DNA of 64,000 nt from Bradyrhizobium manausense (GTDB lineage Bacteria > Pseudomonadota > Alphaproteobacteria > Rhizobiales > Xanthobacteraceae), in contig NZ_JAFCJI010000002.1 of the NCBI RefSeq assembly GCF_018131105.1, positions 372,001 through 436,000 of the forward strand. Reading direction: 5' to 3'. The notes under the pieces were generated by a model. The model saw nothing but the letters and a program-made list of their open reading frames with translations, searched no databases and was not told the DNA's origin. Position 1 is the stretch's first letter. Each line of letters starts with the position of its first letter. Position numbers and translations under genes: made by a program. Below, piece by piece: positions 50,325-59,890 of the stretch.

Positions 50325-51245
50325 ATGCTCGACCGCCTGACCAGCCTGGAAGTCTTCGCCAAGGTTGCGGCGAACGGCAGCCTGTCCGGCGCGGCCCGGA
50401 CGATGGGCCTGTCCCAGACCATGGTGACCAAGCACGTCGCCTCGCTGGAGGCGCGACTTGGCATCAAGCTGTTCCACCGCACCACGCGGCGGCTGTCGAT
50501 CACCGAGGCCGGCCGCCTCTATCTGGAATCCTCCGAGCGGATCCTCTCCGACATGGAAACGGCGGACGCGGCGGTCGCGCGCGAGCGCGTCGAGCCGCGC
50601 GGATCGTTGCGGGTCAACGTGCCCGTCGTATTCGGCACACGGCAGATTGCGCCGCTCATCGCCGACTTCTCGGAACGGCACCCTGAAGTCACGATCGAAC
50701 TCGGCCTCAATGATCGTCTCGTCGATCTCGCCGAAGAAGGCTGGGACCTCGCGATCCGCATCGGCCGCCTGCGCGACTCCAGCATGGTGGCGCGAAAGCT
50801 GGCGCCGAACCGCCTGGTCGTCTGCGCCGCGCCCTCCTATCTGGCGAAGCACGGCACGCCGCGAAGCGTCGCCGAGCTCGCCGCGCATAATTGTCTCGGC
50901 TACACGCTCTCGCAGCAGGCAAGCGCGGCGGAATGGCTGTTCGGTGCGGACGGCGAGATTCGCGTCCAGGTGTCCGGAAATTTGCGCGCCAACAATGGCG
51001 ATGCGCTGCGCGCGGCGACGCTCGCCGGCCTAGGCCTCGCGCGGCAGCCGACCTTCATCATCGCCGATGATTTGCGCTCCGGCACGCTGGTCGCGTTGCC
51101 GCTCGACCAGCCGGAGATCCAGTCCTCGGCGGTGCATGCGGTCTACCTGCCCGATCGCCGGCCGCCGGCGAAGGTGCGCGCCTTCATCGATTTCCTCGCC
51201 GCGCGCTTTGGGCCAGAGCCACCCTGGGATCGTGGACTATTTTGA
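50325..51245 (+). CDS. LysR-family transcriptional regulator
   Basis: This 306-residue protein has the LysR helix-turn-helix at the N-terminus (LTSLEVFAKVAANGSLSGAA, then MVTKHVASLEARLGIKLFHR, about residues 4-60) and a periplasmic-binding-like effector domain (about 90-295, with INVP-type opening LRVNVPVVFGTRQIAPL). It belongs to the large PtxR/CrgA-like branch. It diverges from DoxX with a palindrome between the genes, and probably regulates DoxX and itself. The effector is unknown. Confidence 0.9.
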   Translation: MLDRLTSLEVFAKVAANGSLSGAARTMGLSQTMVTKHVASLEARLGIKLFHRTTRRLSITEAGRLYLESSERILSDMETADAAVARERVEPRGSLRVNVPVVFGTRQIAPLIADFSERHPEVTIELGLNDRLVDLAEEGWDLAIRIGRLRDSSMVARKLAPNRLVVCAAPSYLAKHGTPRSVAELAAHNCLGYTLSQQASAAEWLFGADGEIRVQVSGNLRANNGDALRAATLAGLGLARQPTFIIADDLRSGTLVALPLDQPEIQSSAVHAVYLPDRRPPAKVRAFIDFLAARFGPEPPWDRGLF

Positions 51246-51386
51246 CATCGGCATGACGCTTCGGCTCAGGCAGAGGCGCTGCCCCATTTTGCCGCACGCA
51301 CATACGTGAGATAGCACACAGACAGAGCAATGGCGGACGACTAGAAAAGGTGACATCCTCGCGTTATTTCCGATGGAGGTGACACC

Positions 51387-52868
51387 ATGCGCCGTCCAGT
51401 CCTTTGTCATTTGATCCTTGCCTCAGCCCTGCTTGCACTCACCCAGTTGATGATGCCGACACAGGCCGCGGCCGAAGCGCGGCTTGCGCTGGTGATCGGC
51501 CAATCCGCCTATCGCACGGTGCCGACATTGCCGAACGCCTCCAATGATGCCAAGGGTATGGCCGAGATGCTCGGCAATGCCGGCTTCAACGTCACCGCGG
51601 CGCCGAATCTCTCACAGAACGAGATGCGCCAGGCGATCTCGGATTTCGCCGAGAAGGTCAGCGCCAGCGGCGCCGACACCGTCGCACTGGTGTTCTACGC
51701 AGGCCACGGCCTCCAGATCGACGGCGAGAATTATCTTGTGCCTGTCGATCTCGATCCCAAGCGCGAGGCCGACATTCCGCTGCAGGGCGTGCGACTGAAC
51801 GATCTGCTCAACACGCTCGGCGCGCTGCCGACGCGGGCGCGCATCTTCATGCTCGACGCCTGCCGCAACAACCCGTTCCCGGCGCTCTCCGGCGCCGGCC
51901 ACGGACTTGCCATCGTCGACACTAAGGCCGGAGCGCCCGGCTCCTTCATTTCGTTTTCGACCTCGCCCGGAGCCGAAGCCGAGGACGGCTCAGGGGCCGA
52001 CAGTCCCTACACCACGGCCGCGCTGACGGTTGCCAAGCAACCGAACATCCCGATCGAGGAAGTGTTCAAGCGCATCCGCATCGCGGTGGCGCAATCGACC
52101 GACGGGCGACAGATCCCGTGGGAAAGCTCGTCCCTGACGACCGACTTCAAATTCTTCGGCGACAGCAGCGGTCAGCCGCCTGTGCCGGGCGCAAACGCGA
52201 TGGCGCTTGCGAGCACCCCGCGCAGCGTCGCGGACTGGCGCAAGGATTTGCAGGGCAAGGACTCCAAGGTCGCCTATGACCTCGTGATCGCCGACGACAG
52301 CGTGGAGGCCTATCAGGCCTATATCGAGCTGTACGCGCAGGACGTCCGCACGCCGCGCGTGCGCACGGTGGTGGAGCGTCGACGCCAGATGCTGGCGTGG
52401 GACCGCGCGGTGGCGATCAACACCCGTGCTTCCTACGAAGCCTATCTGGCGAACTGGAACGCCAGCGATCTCGCCGCGACCGCGCGCCGGCTGCTGCTCC
52501 GTGTACAGAACCGCAACTACGTCTTGCCGGTTGCCGCCACAGCGGTCCCGGTCGCCGTCGCAATGGCGCCGACCTGTCCGTGCTCGGCACCGACGCCGGC
52601 AACGCCGATCAACCCGACGGTTGCGCCCATCATCAAGAAGCGCGTCGACGACACTCCGCCCAAGCGCAAGGTCGTCGACACGCCGCCGAAGCGCCGTCCG
52701 CCGCCTGATGAAGTCGTCGAACGCGCACCGCCGCAAGGACCACCGCCCGCCGCGATCATGGAAGGTATCGGCATCGGTGTCGGGCTTGGCATGGGAATGG
52801 GCATGGGCGGCGGAGGCCGTGGCGGAGGGATGGGACACGGCGACTACGGTCGTGGCACCAGATACTGA
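51387..52868 (+). CDS. Secreted caspase-like protease (peptidase C14 family)
   Basis: This 493-residue protein has a signal peptide (HLILASALLALTQLMMPTQA) and a caspase-fold domain (about residues 31-265). It keeps the catalytic His107 in VFYAGHGLQIDG and Cys159 in FMLDACRNNPF. A helical region follows (about 280-375). The C-terminus is Pro/Lys-rich and then Gly/Met-rich (GIGVGLGMGMGMGGGGRGGG). Bacterial caspase homologues of this type are common in rhizobia, but their substrates are unknown. Secretion suggests a role in the periplasm or outside. A terminator follows. Confidence 0.85.
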   Translation: MRRPVLCHLILASALLALTQLMMPTQAAAEARLALVIGQSAYRTVPTLPNASNDAKGMAEMLGNAGFNVTAAPNLSQNEMRQAISDFAEKVSASGADTVALVFYAGHGLQIDGENYLVPVDLDPKREADIPLQGVRLNDLLNTLGALPTRARIFMLDACRNNPFPALSGAGHGLAIVDTKAGAPGSFISFSTSPGAEAEDGSGADSPYTTAALTVAKQPNIPIEEVFKRIRIAVAQSTDGRQIPWESSSLTTDFKFFGDSSGQPPVPGANAMALASTPRSVADWRKDLQGKDSKVAYDLVIADDSVEAYQAYIELYAQDVRTPRVRTVVERRRQMLAWDRAVAINTRASYEAYLANWNASDLAATARRLLLRVQNRNYVLPVAATAVPVAVAMAPTCPCSAPTPATPINPTVAPIIKKRVDDTPPKRKVVDTPPKRRPPPDEVVERAPPQGPPPAAIMEGIGIGVGLGMGMGMGGGGRGGGMGHGDYGRGTRY

Positions 52869-52894
52869 GGCCGCCGCACTGCGATAGACACAGA

Positions 52895-52925
52895 TGTCCG
52901 CAAGCATCGCTTGCGGACATTTCTG
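52895..52925 (+). terminator. Intrinsic terminator
   Basis: ATGTCCGCAAGC and GCTTGCGGACAT pair perfectly over twelve bases with an ATC loop, followed by a short T-rich tail (TTCTG). It ends the caspase-like gene. Confidence 0.75.
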
Positions 52926-53019
52926 TTGACGGGACAGTGCCGCCGCTGTCTGCCGCCCTGCAATCCGGAAATGCTGTAGTCTGACCGACCGACACGCACC
53001 TTCCGGGGATTCGACGCCG

Positions 53020-54687
53020 ATGCCAAACAACGCCCACGCCAAAGGCTCATGGCCTCTGTTCAACTCGCTTGCGTCCTATTCCCTGCCCGGCGATCTCATG
53101 GCGGGGCTGACGCTCGCGGCCATCGCGATCCCCGAGCAGATGGCGACCGCACGGCTCGGCGGCTTCGCGCCGCAGATCGGCTTCTTCGCCTTCATGGCGG
53201 GCTCGCTCGGCTTTGCGCTGCTCGGCGGCAACCGCTTCCTGTCCTGCGGCGCCGATTCCACGATCACGCCAATTTTTGCCGGCGGGCTTGCGGCGCTCGC
53301 CACTGCCGGCTCGCCCGAATATCAGGGGCTCGCGATCGCGCTGGCCTTGATGGTCGGCGCGATGATGCTGGCCGGCGGCGCGTTTCGGCTCGGCGGCATC
53401 GCCAATCTGTTGTCGATGCCGGTGATGGTCGGCTTCCTCGCCGGCATCTCCGTCCACATCATCGTGTCGCAATTGCCGGGCGTGCTTGGACTGGAATCGC
53501 CTGGTGGCCCGACGCTCGATCGCATCGGCGTGCTCGCGACCGAGATCGGCCGCACCAATCCCATCACATTCTGCATCGGCTTCGGCGTGCTGGCAGTGGT
53601 CTTCATCTCCGAGAAGATCAGCGCCAAAATTCCGGGCGCGCTGATCGGGCTCGTCGGCGCGACGCTGGCGACGATCGCGCTTGGTCTCGAGAGCAGGGGC
53701 GTCAACGTCGTCGGCACGGTGCCGGGCACGCTGCCGCGGCCGACCTTCCCTGATCTTGCGCCGGAGCTCTGGATACGGCTGGTGCCGCTCGCTTTCGTGG
53801 TGACCGTGGTGGTCATGGTACAGACCGCGGCCACCACGCGGTCCTTCCCGTCCGATCCCGACAAGCCCGCCGATGTCGACCGCGACTTCCTCGGCGCCGG
53901 CGCCGGCAGCGTGCTGTCAGGCCTGTTCGGCGCATTTCCGGTCAATGCCAGCCCGCCGCGCACGGGCATCGTCGCCGAGACCGGCGGACAATCGCAGCTC
54001 GCAGGCCTCGCGGCGGCCGTCATCGTGCTGTTGTTGCTCGCGTTCGGGACGGGATTGCTGCGCCACGTCCCGGATGCAGCCCTTGGCGGCATCCTGCTGT
54101 TCGTGGCGCTGCGGATCATCCGCATCAAGCAGATCGTCACGATCTATCGCCAATCCTTCAGCGAATTCCTCCTGATCGTCGCCACCGCGGCGCTGATCAT
54201 CGTGCTGCCGATCCAGCAGGGCGCATTCCTCGGCATCGTCCTGTCGCTGCTGCACGGCATCTGGAGCACGACCCGCGCGCGGCTGGTCGAGTTCGAGCGC
54301 GTGCCTGGCACCACGATCTGGTGGCCGGCGCACCCGCACCTCACCGGCGAGCGCGTCAATGGCGTCGCCGTGATCGGGCTCCAGGCACCGCTGTCTTTCC
54401 TCAACGCGCCGGGCTTTCGCAACGATGTAAGCAAGGTGATCACGACAGACGCGCCGCAACTGCTGGTGCTGGAGGCGAGCGGCATGGTCGAGATCGACTT
54501 CACCGCCGCGCAGATCCTGCTCGACGTCTTCAAGGTGTGCAACGCGCAAGGCGTCACGGTCGCTTTGGCGCGGCTGGAATCTGTGCGCGCGCAGGACGCC
54601 TTCGAGCGCTTCAAATTGTTCGATGTCCTGCCGAAGGAGCACGTCTTCCACAGCGTGGACGAGGCCGTGCACAGACTGGCGAAGTAG
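53020..54687 (+). CDS. SulP family anion permease with STAS domain
   Basis: This 555-residue membrane protein has about eleven hydrophobic segments with SulP features: GLTLAAIAIPEQMATARLGG (helix 1), LLGGNRFLSCGADSTITPIF and GSVLSGLFGAFPVNASPPRT. A cytoplasmic STAS domain lies at the end (about 440-550, with LLVLEASGMVEIDFTAAQIL). SulP proteins move sulfate, bicarbonate or dicarboxylates. The ion cannot be inferred. It is transcribed after the caspase-like gene but separated by a terminator. Confidence 0.9.
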   Translation: MPNNAHAKGSWPLFNSLASYSLPGDLMAGLTLAAIAIPEQMATARLGGFAPQIGFFAFMAGSLGFALLGGNRFLSCGADSTITPIFAGGLAALATAGSPEYQGLAIALALMVGAMMLAGGAFRLGGIANLLSMPVMVGFLAGISVHIIVSQLPGVLGLESPGGPTLDRIGVLATEIGRTNPITFCIGFGVLAVVFISEKISAKIPGALIGLVGATLATIALGLESRGVNVVGTVPGTLPRPTFPDLAPELWIRLVPLAFVVTVVVMVQTAATTRSFPSDPDKPADVDRDFLGAGAGSVLSGLFGAFPVNASPPRTGIVAETGGQSQLAGLAAAVIVLLLLAFGTGLLRHVPDAALGGILLFVALRIIRIKQIVTIYRQSFSEFLLIVATAALIIVLPIQQGAFLGIVLSLLHGIWSTTRARLVEFERVPGTTIWWPAHPHLTGERVNGVAVIGLQAPLSFLNAPGFRNDVSKVITTDAPQLLVLEASGMVEIDFTAAQILLDVFKVCNAQGVTVALARLESVRAQDAFERFKLFDVLPKEHVFHSVDEAVHRLAK

Positions 54688-54779
54688 AGCGTTCGACCGA
54701 TCGTCGAATGATCTATCCCGCGGGTTCCAGTGTGCTAGCCTGCACGGCTTGAGATGCTCGGCCTTATCCTGGAAGTGAC

Positions 54780-55757
54780 ATGAAGCGACGAGGGTTCATC
54801 ACGCTGCTTGGGGGCGCGACGGTTGCATGCACAGTCGCAGCGCGCGGGCAATCGACAAAACGGCCGACCATTGGTTTCCTGGGAACGGTTGCACAATCAT
54901 CTTGGACCCGGTCCATCGCCTCGTTCGAAGCGAGGCTGCGCGAACATGGTTGGATTGAAGGTCGCAATGTTGCTGCCATCGATTATCGCTGGGCAGACGG
55001 GCGAAACGATAGGATCGCCGAAATTGCCGCGGAGTTCGTCCGTCAGAAGGTTGATATCATTGTGACCGGAGGAAACGCGGTCCTCGCGCTCAAGAAGCTG
55101 ACGTCCACCATTCCGATCGTGTTCGCCGTGGCCGTGGATCCGGTTGGCAGCGGCTTCGTCGACAATTTGTCCAGACCTGGAGCCAACGTGACCGGCTTGT
55201 CAATCCAGGGGCCCGATCTTGCAGGCAAACGAACCGAGCTTTTGCGGGAAGTAGTCCCCGGTCTCCAAGGGCTGGCTGTGATGGCCAACGTTGCCTATCC
55301 GGCCGCGAAGCAAGAGTTGGCCGAGGTTCAGGCCGCAGCGCGCGCCCTTGGCGTCAAGGTGGTCGCACTGGAAATCCGCGGCGAGCAGGATATCACGCCT
55401 GCGTTCGAAGGACTGAAGGGACGAGCCGAAGCGGTCTACATCGCGAGCGAAGCGCTGGTTGACGCCAGACAAGTTACGATCAACGAGCTGGCTTTGAACG
55501 CGCGGCTGCCGACCATCTGGGGTGTCAGTGGTGGTGTCCGAAGTGGCGGGCTCATGTCGTACGGACCGAGCCTTCCGGCCCTGTTCCGCCGGGCGGCCGA
55601 CTACGTCGATCAGATATTACGCGGGGCCAAGCCGGCCAATCTACCAGTTGAACAGCCGACCAAATTCGAGCTCGTAATCAACTTGAAGACCGCGAAAGCA
55701 TTGGGGCTGAACGTGTCACCCGCGCTGCTCGCCCGCACCGACGAAGTGATTGAATAG
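54780..55757 (+). CDS. ABC transporter substrate-binding protein (ABC_sub_bind family)
   Basis: This 325-residue protein begins with a twin-arginine-like signal (MKRRGFITLLGGATVACTVA) and follows the TrpX/ABC_sub_bind fold: PTIGFLGTVAQSSWTRSIAS, VFAVAVDPVGSGFVDNLSRP, GANVTGLSIQGPDLAGKRTE and LRGAKPANLPVEQPTKFELV near the end. Rhizobial genomes carry many such orphan binding proteins. No permease or ATPase is adjacent. The ligand is unknown. Confidence 0.85.
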   Translation: MKRRGFITLLGGATVACTVAARGQSTKRPTIGFLGTVAQSSWTRSIASFEARLREHGWIEGRNVAAIDYRWADGRNDRIAEIAAEFVRQKVDIIVTGGNAVLALKKLTSTIPIVFAVAVDPVGSGFVDNLSRPGANVTGLSIQGPDLAGKRTELLREVVPGLQGLAVMANVAYPAAKQELAEVQAAARALGVKVVALEIRGEQDITPAFEGLKGRAEAVYIASEALVDARQVTINELALNARLPTIWGVSGGVRSGGLMSYGPSLPALFRRAADYVDQILRGAKPANLPVEQPTKFELVINLKTAKALGLNVSPALLARTDEVIE

Positions 55758-55834
55758 GACTATTTGCAAGGCTGCGTTCGCGGCCTTCCGCTCCCCATCG
55801 CCCCTGCCCGGACCCGGCTTTGCGAGTCCTCGCC

Positions 55835-56194
55835 CTAAACCAGCGTCGGATGATCCCGCTGCACCGTTTCGCGGATCCAGCTGGCATGGATCGCGCGAAA
55901 CAGGATCTGCGCCGTCTTGAGGTCGTTCGCCGCCATGCAGAGATTGACGATGCGATGCACTGCGTCGTCGCGCATCAGGCCATCGGAGATCTTCATCGCG
56001 ATCTCCATCGCGACTTTCGCTGCGCGCTCATAGCGCGCGCTCTCGCTCTTGTCGTTACGCGCATATCCCGCGGCGCTCTGGGCCGCAGCGTCACAGATGG
56101 CGCGGATGCGCGCGGCGGCTTCGATGTCGCCGAGCGGCCATTCGATCTTTTCGTCCCATATGTCCGCCGGCTTCCGCTTCGCGAACCACTTCAT
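55835..56194 (-). CDS. Hypothetical helical protein, 119 residues
   Basis: The product begins MKWFAKRKPADIWDEKIEWP and is mainly helical: DIEAAARIRAICDAAAQSAA, MEIAMKISDGLMRDDAVHRI and IVNLCMAANDLKTAQILFRA. No domain is recognised. The start could also be ATG 56221 (nine codons longer); neither has a clear ribosome site. Function unknown. Confidence 0.6.
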   Translation of the reverse strand: MKWFAKRKPADIWDEKIEWPLGDIEAAARIRAICDAAAQSAAGYARNDKSESARYERAAKVAMEIAMKISDGLMRDDAVHRIVNLCMAANDLKTAQILFRAIHASWIRETVQRDHPTLV

Positions 56195-56298
56195 CGCGCC
56201 ACCACCCGCGGTCTTCCGCATCAGGCCCGCTCAGCATAGAGAGACCGATCGAGATCGGCGAGACGATTTTTTACATCACACTCCTTGGCCGGGCCGGT

Positions 56299-57591
56299 TC
56301 AGGAGGTTCGACGCGGTCCGATGGCTTCGAATTGTGCCTTCTGCTCGTCGTTGAGCGTGTTGTAAAAATCCTCCAACGCCGCGCGAACCGACTTGACGCC
56401 GTCGAGCATCACGTCGAGCCGCTTGCGGACCGCTGCCATGCGCGCCGGCGGCGTCATCACGTCGCCAGGCTGACACGCTGCCTTCAGAGATGCGCTGACC
56501 TTGGCACTGGTATCCTGGAGCACTTGCAGCGCTGCGCGCTGGGTGTCGTTGGGATGAAGCCTCGCCTCAAGGTCGGCACTAGGCCAGTCGAGCGCAGCGG
56601 GCGCACCGCAGCCCTGGACCAGCGACGTCCCGGCCTTGCCGGATGCTGTGACGCGCCGCTGGTCTTCAGCCAGCGCATTGAAGCGCGCCTTCTGCTCGTC
56701 GGCGAGTGGGCCGTAGAATTTATCCAGGGCGGGTTGAACAAGATCGACGGCCTTCTCCATCGCCTCGATGCGCAGTTGCATCGCCGCCAGCCGTCCCGGC
56801 GCGGTCGCCGCGACTTGCGTCGGGCAGGAGGCACGGATCATCCCGGCCGCATCCATCGAGGCGTTGCCTAGCTCGTCGAGGCTTGCGCCTTGCGCTTCGG
56901 TCGGCTGCACCGCTGCGGCGATCTGATCGATCGGCAGACCGACGATTTCGCGGCGGTCGCTGCCGCAGAGCTGATCCAGCGCAACACCACGCGCTTGCCG
57001 ACGCCCCTGCTGTCGCGGCGCCAGATAGGTCGACAAACCGTCGTAACCGTAGGGCCCGAACAAGCCGGCATAGATGTCCGGATAGCCATAACCCCAGAAG
57101 CCGAGACCGTCGCCCCAGATCGTGTAGTCGTAGAGATCGTTGTACGCGAACGGCCAGAACAGCGGTCCGACCCAGCCATAACCGCCTCCTGTATGTTGCC
57201 ACCATCCGCTGCTCGCACCGTGCCAGCCGGCGAGTGCCGCCGCCGCAGCGATTTGGGCGCGCGCCGCCGGGTTGCCGATCAGACGGCCGTTGCGAAACAC
57301 ACTGGAGTGCAGATTGAACCCATTGCGGAAATTCGCACGACGGACGGATGCATTGCGCATCTGACCGAAGTTCGGACCGCCATGTCGAGCGCCTCTCGCA
57401 AAGCGAGGCCCGCCATGATGCCCGCCGCCATGCGCGTGCCCACCACCGTGTCCGCCGCCATGATGGCCACCGCCATGCCCGCCGCCGTGACCACCACCAT
57501 GGCCACCACCGTGCCCGCCTTTACCCAGAGCCGCGCCCGCCAGCATGCAGGCAACCGCCATCACGGCAATTCCAATGACCGGTCGCAACAT
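56299..57591 (-). CDS. Secreted His/Gly-rich protein with two Spy/CpxP-like (LTXXQ-type) helical modules
   Basis: This 430-residue protein has a signal peptide (IGIAVMAVACMLAGAALGKG) directly followed by a Gly/His tract of about forty residues built of GGGH and GGH units. A Tyr/Gly/Trp-rich middle follows. Two related helical modules contain ALDKFYGPLADEQKARFNAL and LEDFYNTLNDEQKAQFEAIG, the pattern of Spy/CpxP periplasmic chaperones and metal-stress proteins. The His/Gly tract could bind nickel, copper or zinc (inference). The ATG at 57591 follows GGGAGG; a longer frame to 57654 is unsupported. The tract is a short tandem repeat in DNA. Confidence 0.75.
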   Translation of the reverse strand: MLRPVIGIAVMAVACMLAGAALGKGGHGGGHGGGHGGGHGGGHHGGGHGGGHAHGGGHHGGPRFARGARHGGPNFGQMRNASVRRANFRNGFNLHSSVFRNGRLIGNPAARAQIAAAAALAGWHGASSGWWQHTGGGYGWVGPLFWPFAYNDLYDYTIWGDGLGFWGYGYPDIYAGLFGPYGYDGLSTYLAPRQQGRRQARGVALDQLCGSDRREIVGLPIDQIAAAVQPTEAQGASLDELGNASMDAAGMIRASCPTQVAATAPGRLAAMQLRIEAMEKAVDLVQPALDKFYGPLADEQKARFNALAEDQRRVTASGKAGTSLVQGCGAPAALDWPSADLEARLHPNDTQRAALQVLQDTSAKVSASLKAACQPGDVMTPPARMAAVRKRLDVMLDGVKSVRAALEDFYNTLNDEQKAQFEAIGPRRTS

Positions 57592-57697
57592 CGCACCCTC
57601 CCGCAGAGCCGCGCCATTGAGGCATCGGAAATTGTCGGGAATTGGAACCAGCATGGCCGCCGAAAGTTCCGCGAGCGCGACGCGGCAATGCCGCGCG

Positions 57698-59122
57698 CTA
57701 CGCCTGCGGCACGATCTTGCCGGGGTTGAAAATATTTTGCGGATCGAGTGCCTTTTTCAGCGCACGCATCGCGTCCAGTGCTTCGGGGCCGAGCTCGGCC
57801 TTGAGATATTTTTGCTTGCCCTGGCCGATGCCGTGCTCGCCGGTGCAGGTTCCGTCCATCGCCTGCGCGCGCTCGACCAGGCGATGCATGAACTCCTCGC
57901 CGCGCGCCATCTCGGCCGCATCGTTGGTGTCACACACCAGCGAGCAGTGGAAATTGCCGTCGCCGACATGACCGACGATCGGCGACAACAGATTGAGCCG
58001 CTTGAGATCCTCCTCGGTCTCGCTGACGCAATCGGCAAGGCGCGAAATCGGCACGCAAACGTCGGTTGCGACCACGCCGATGCTGTCGCCGGGACGCAGC
58101 GCCTTGACGGACCAGTACGCATCGTGCCGCGCCTGCCACAGTTTGGTGCGATCCTCCGGCTTGGTGGTCCACGAAAAATCGCCGCCGCCGCACTCCCTGG
58201 CGATCTCGCCGAAAGCCTTTGACTGCTCGGCGACCTCGATCTCGCTGCCGTGGAATTCCATCAGCAGCAGCGGCGTCTCCGGCAGCGTCAGCTTCGAATA
58301 GGCGTTGCAGGCCTTCACCTGCGCAGCGTTGAGCAGCTCGATGCGCGCCACGGGAATGCCGGTCTGGATCGCCAGGATGACGGCCTGACACGCCCCATGC
58401 ACGGTCTCGAACGACACCGCGCCGGCCGCGATCGTGTCAGGGATGCCGCGCAGCCGAATGGTCAACTCGGAGATGATGCCGAGTGTGCCCTCGGCGCCGA
58501 CGAACAGATGCGTCAGATCGTAGCCGGCCGACGACTTCTTCGCGCGCGTGCCCGTGGTGATGATCTCGCCGTCGCCGCGCACCACTTTCAACGCCAGCAC
58601 GCTGTCGCGCATGGTGCCGTAGCGCACCGCGTTGGTGCCGGAGGCCCGGGTCGAGGCCATGCCGCCGAGCGAGGCGTCCGCGCCGGGATCGATCGGGAAG
58701 AACAGGCCCTGGTCGCGCAGGTGCTCGTTGAGCGCCTTGCGGGTGACGCCGGGCTGGATCACGCAGTCGAGGTCCTCGGCGTGCACCGCGAGCACCTTGT
58801 TCATGTCGCGCAAATCGATCGAGATGCCGCCGGCGGGCGCGTTGACCTGGCCCTCGAGCGAGGTGCCGGTGCCGAAAGGAATCACGGGCACACCGTTTTT
58901 CGCACAGATGCGCACCACATCCTGGATGTCGGCGGTCTCCTGCGCCATCACCACGCCGTCAGGCGGCTGGTTGACGATCCATGTGGTGGTGTGGCCGTGC
59001 TGCTCGCGGACGGCCTGCGAGGTGATGAGGCGATTGCCGAAGCGTGCGGCAAGCTGCTCCAAGGCGCTTGCAAGGGCTTTCGGCTCGACCCGCGGCGGAT
59101 TATTGGTGATAGCAGTACCCAC
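57698..59122 (-). CDS. FAD-linked oxidase, D-lactate dehydrogenase/GlcD-like
   Basis: This 474-residue flavoprotein has an FAD-binding-4 domain (about 45-220), with PFGTGTSLEGQVNAPAGGIS and FPIDPGADASLGGMASTRAS, and a FAD-oxidase C-terminal domain with GHVGDGNFHCSLV and GTCTGEHGIGQGKQKYL. These motifs match cytochrome-linked D-lactate dehydrogenase and glycolate oxidase subunit D. No glcE/glcF genes are adjacent, so D-lactate or another D-2-hydroxyacid is more likely than glycolate. The start is GTG 59122 after GGGAGGACTATCC; an upstream start at 59167 would run through this ribosome site. Confidence 0.85.
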   Translation of the reverse strand: MGTAITNNPPRVEPKALASALEQLAARFGNRLITSQAVREQHGHTTTWIVNQPPDGVVMAQETADIQDVVRICAKNGVPVIPFGTGTSLEGQVNAPAGGISIDLRDMNKVLAVHAEDLDCVIQPGVTRKALNEHLRDQGLFFPIDPGADASLGGMASTRASGTNAVRYGTMRDSVLALKVVRGDGEIITTGTRAKKSSAGYDLTHLFVGAEGTLGIISELTIRLRGIPDTIAAGAVSFETVHGACQAVILAIQTGIPVARIELLNAAQVKACNAYSKLTLPETPLLLMEFHGSEIEVAEQSKAFGEIARECGGGDFSWTTKPEDRTKLWQARHDAYWSVKALRPGDSIGVVATDVCVPISRLADCVSETEEDLKRLNLLSPIVGHVGDGNFHCSLVCDTNDAAEMARGEEFMHRLVERAQAMDGTCTGEHGIGQGKQKYLKAELGPEALDAMRALKKALDPQNIFNPGKIVPQA

Positions 59123-59209
59123 GGATAGTCCTCCCGACAGAAGAAACCGTGGCAAAGGACATCTCACCGGTCAAGTCAAGGGACCGGACGCATAGCCAGG
59201 GAATGAGAC

Positions 59210-59716
59210 ATGCCGGAGAGTGCCGCCGCAGCCGCCACGCCTGAGCCGTTCCGCTCCTCGATCATGCAGATCGAGCCGCAATGGATCGACTATAACGGCC
59301 ATCTCAACATGGCCTATTACAACGTGATGTTCGACCGGGCGATCGACCAGATGTGGCTGCAACTCGGGATCGGGCCCACGTACATGAAGGAGCGCAACGG
59401 CTCGACCTTCACGGCCGAATGCCACGTGCGCTATCTGCGCGAGATCCATCTTGGAGATCCCGTGCAAGTCTCTGTCTGGCTGCTGGAAGCGGACGACAAG
59501 CGCCTGCACACCTTCCAGGAGCTGCGGCACGCGACCGAAGGCTGGCTGTCGGCCACCTCCGAGAACATGTCGCTGCACATCGACATGGGCTCACGCAAAG
59601 TCGCGGCATTCCCGCCCGACATCCGCGAGCGCATTACGACCGTGGTCAAGTCTCACAGCGCCGTCACACGGCCCGAGGGCATCGGGCGGAACGTAGCGAT
59701 GCCCTCGAAGCGGTAG
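59210..59716 (+). CDS. Acyl-CoA thioesterase (4HBT/hotdog family)
   Basis: This 168-residue protein has the hotdog-fold thioesterase pattern: WIDYNGHLNMAYYNVMFDRA, with the catalytic-type Asp followed by NGHLN, then CHVRYLREIHLGDPVQVSVW. It would hydrolyse an acyl-CoA or related thioester. A carnitine-linked thioesterase branch has similar features, but the substrate is not certain. It diverges from the GlcD-like gene (87-base gap) and converges with the DUF1328 gene, with only three bases between the stops. Confidence 0.8.
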   Translation: MPESAAAAATPEPFRSSIMQIEPQWIDYNGHLNMAYYNVMFDRAIDQMWLQLGIGPTYMKERNGSTFTAECHVRYLREIHLGDPVQVSVWLLEADDKRLHTFQELRHATEGWLSATSENMSLHIDMGSRKVAAFPPDIRERITTVVKSHSAVTRPEGIGRNVAMPSKR

Positions 59717-59719
59717 CCG

Positions 59720-59890
59720 CTAGATCCTGCGGCCGCGGGCGAGGCCGACCACGGCCGAGACCAGGAACAGGACCACCGCGACGAAGAAGATGATCTTGGC
59801 GATTTCGATCGACGCGCCGGCAAGGCCGCCAAAGCCCAGGATACCGGCGATCAGTGCGATAACCAGAAACGTCACTACCCAGCTCAGCAT
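59720..59890 (-). CDS. DUF1328 family small membrane protein, 56 residues
   Basis: The product is MLSWVVTFLVIALIAGILGF, then GGLAGASIEIAKIIFFVAVV and a short basic tail ending ARGRRI, with two transmembrane helices. This is the DUF1328/YtjA-like pattern, known for osmotic or general-stress induction in several bacteria. The ATG at 59890 follows AGAGGTTTTG. It is short but the match is very clear. Confidence 0.9.
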   Translation of the reverse strand: MLSWVVTFLVIALIAGILGFGGLAGASIEIAKIIFFVAVVLFLVSAVVGLARGRRI

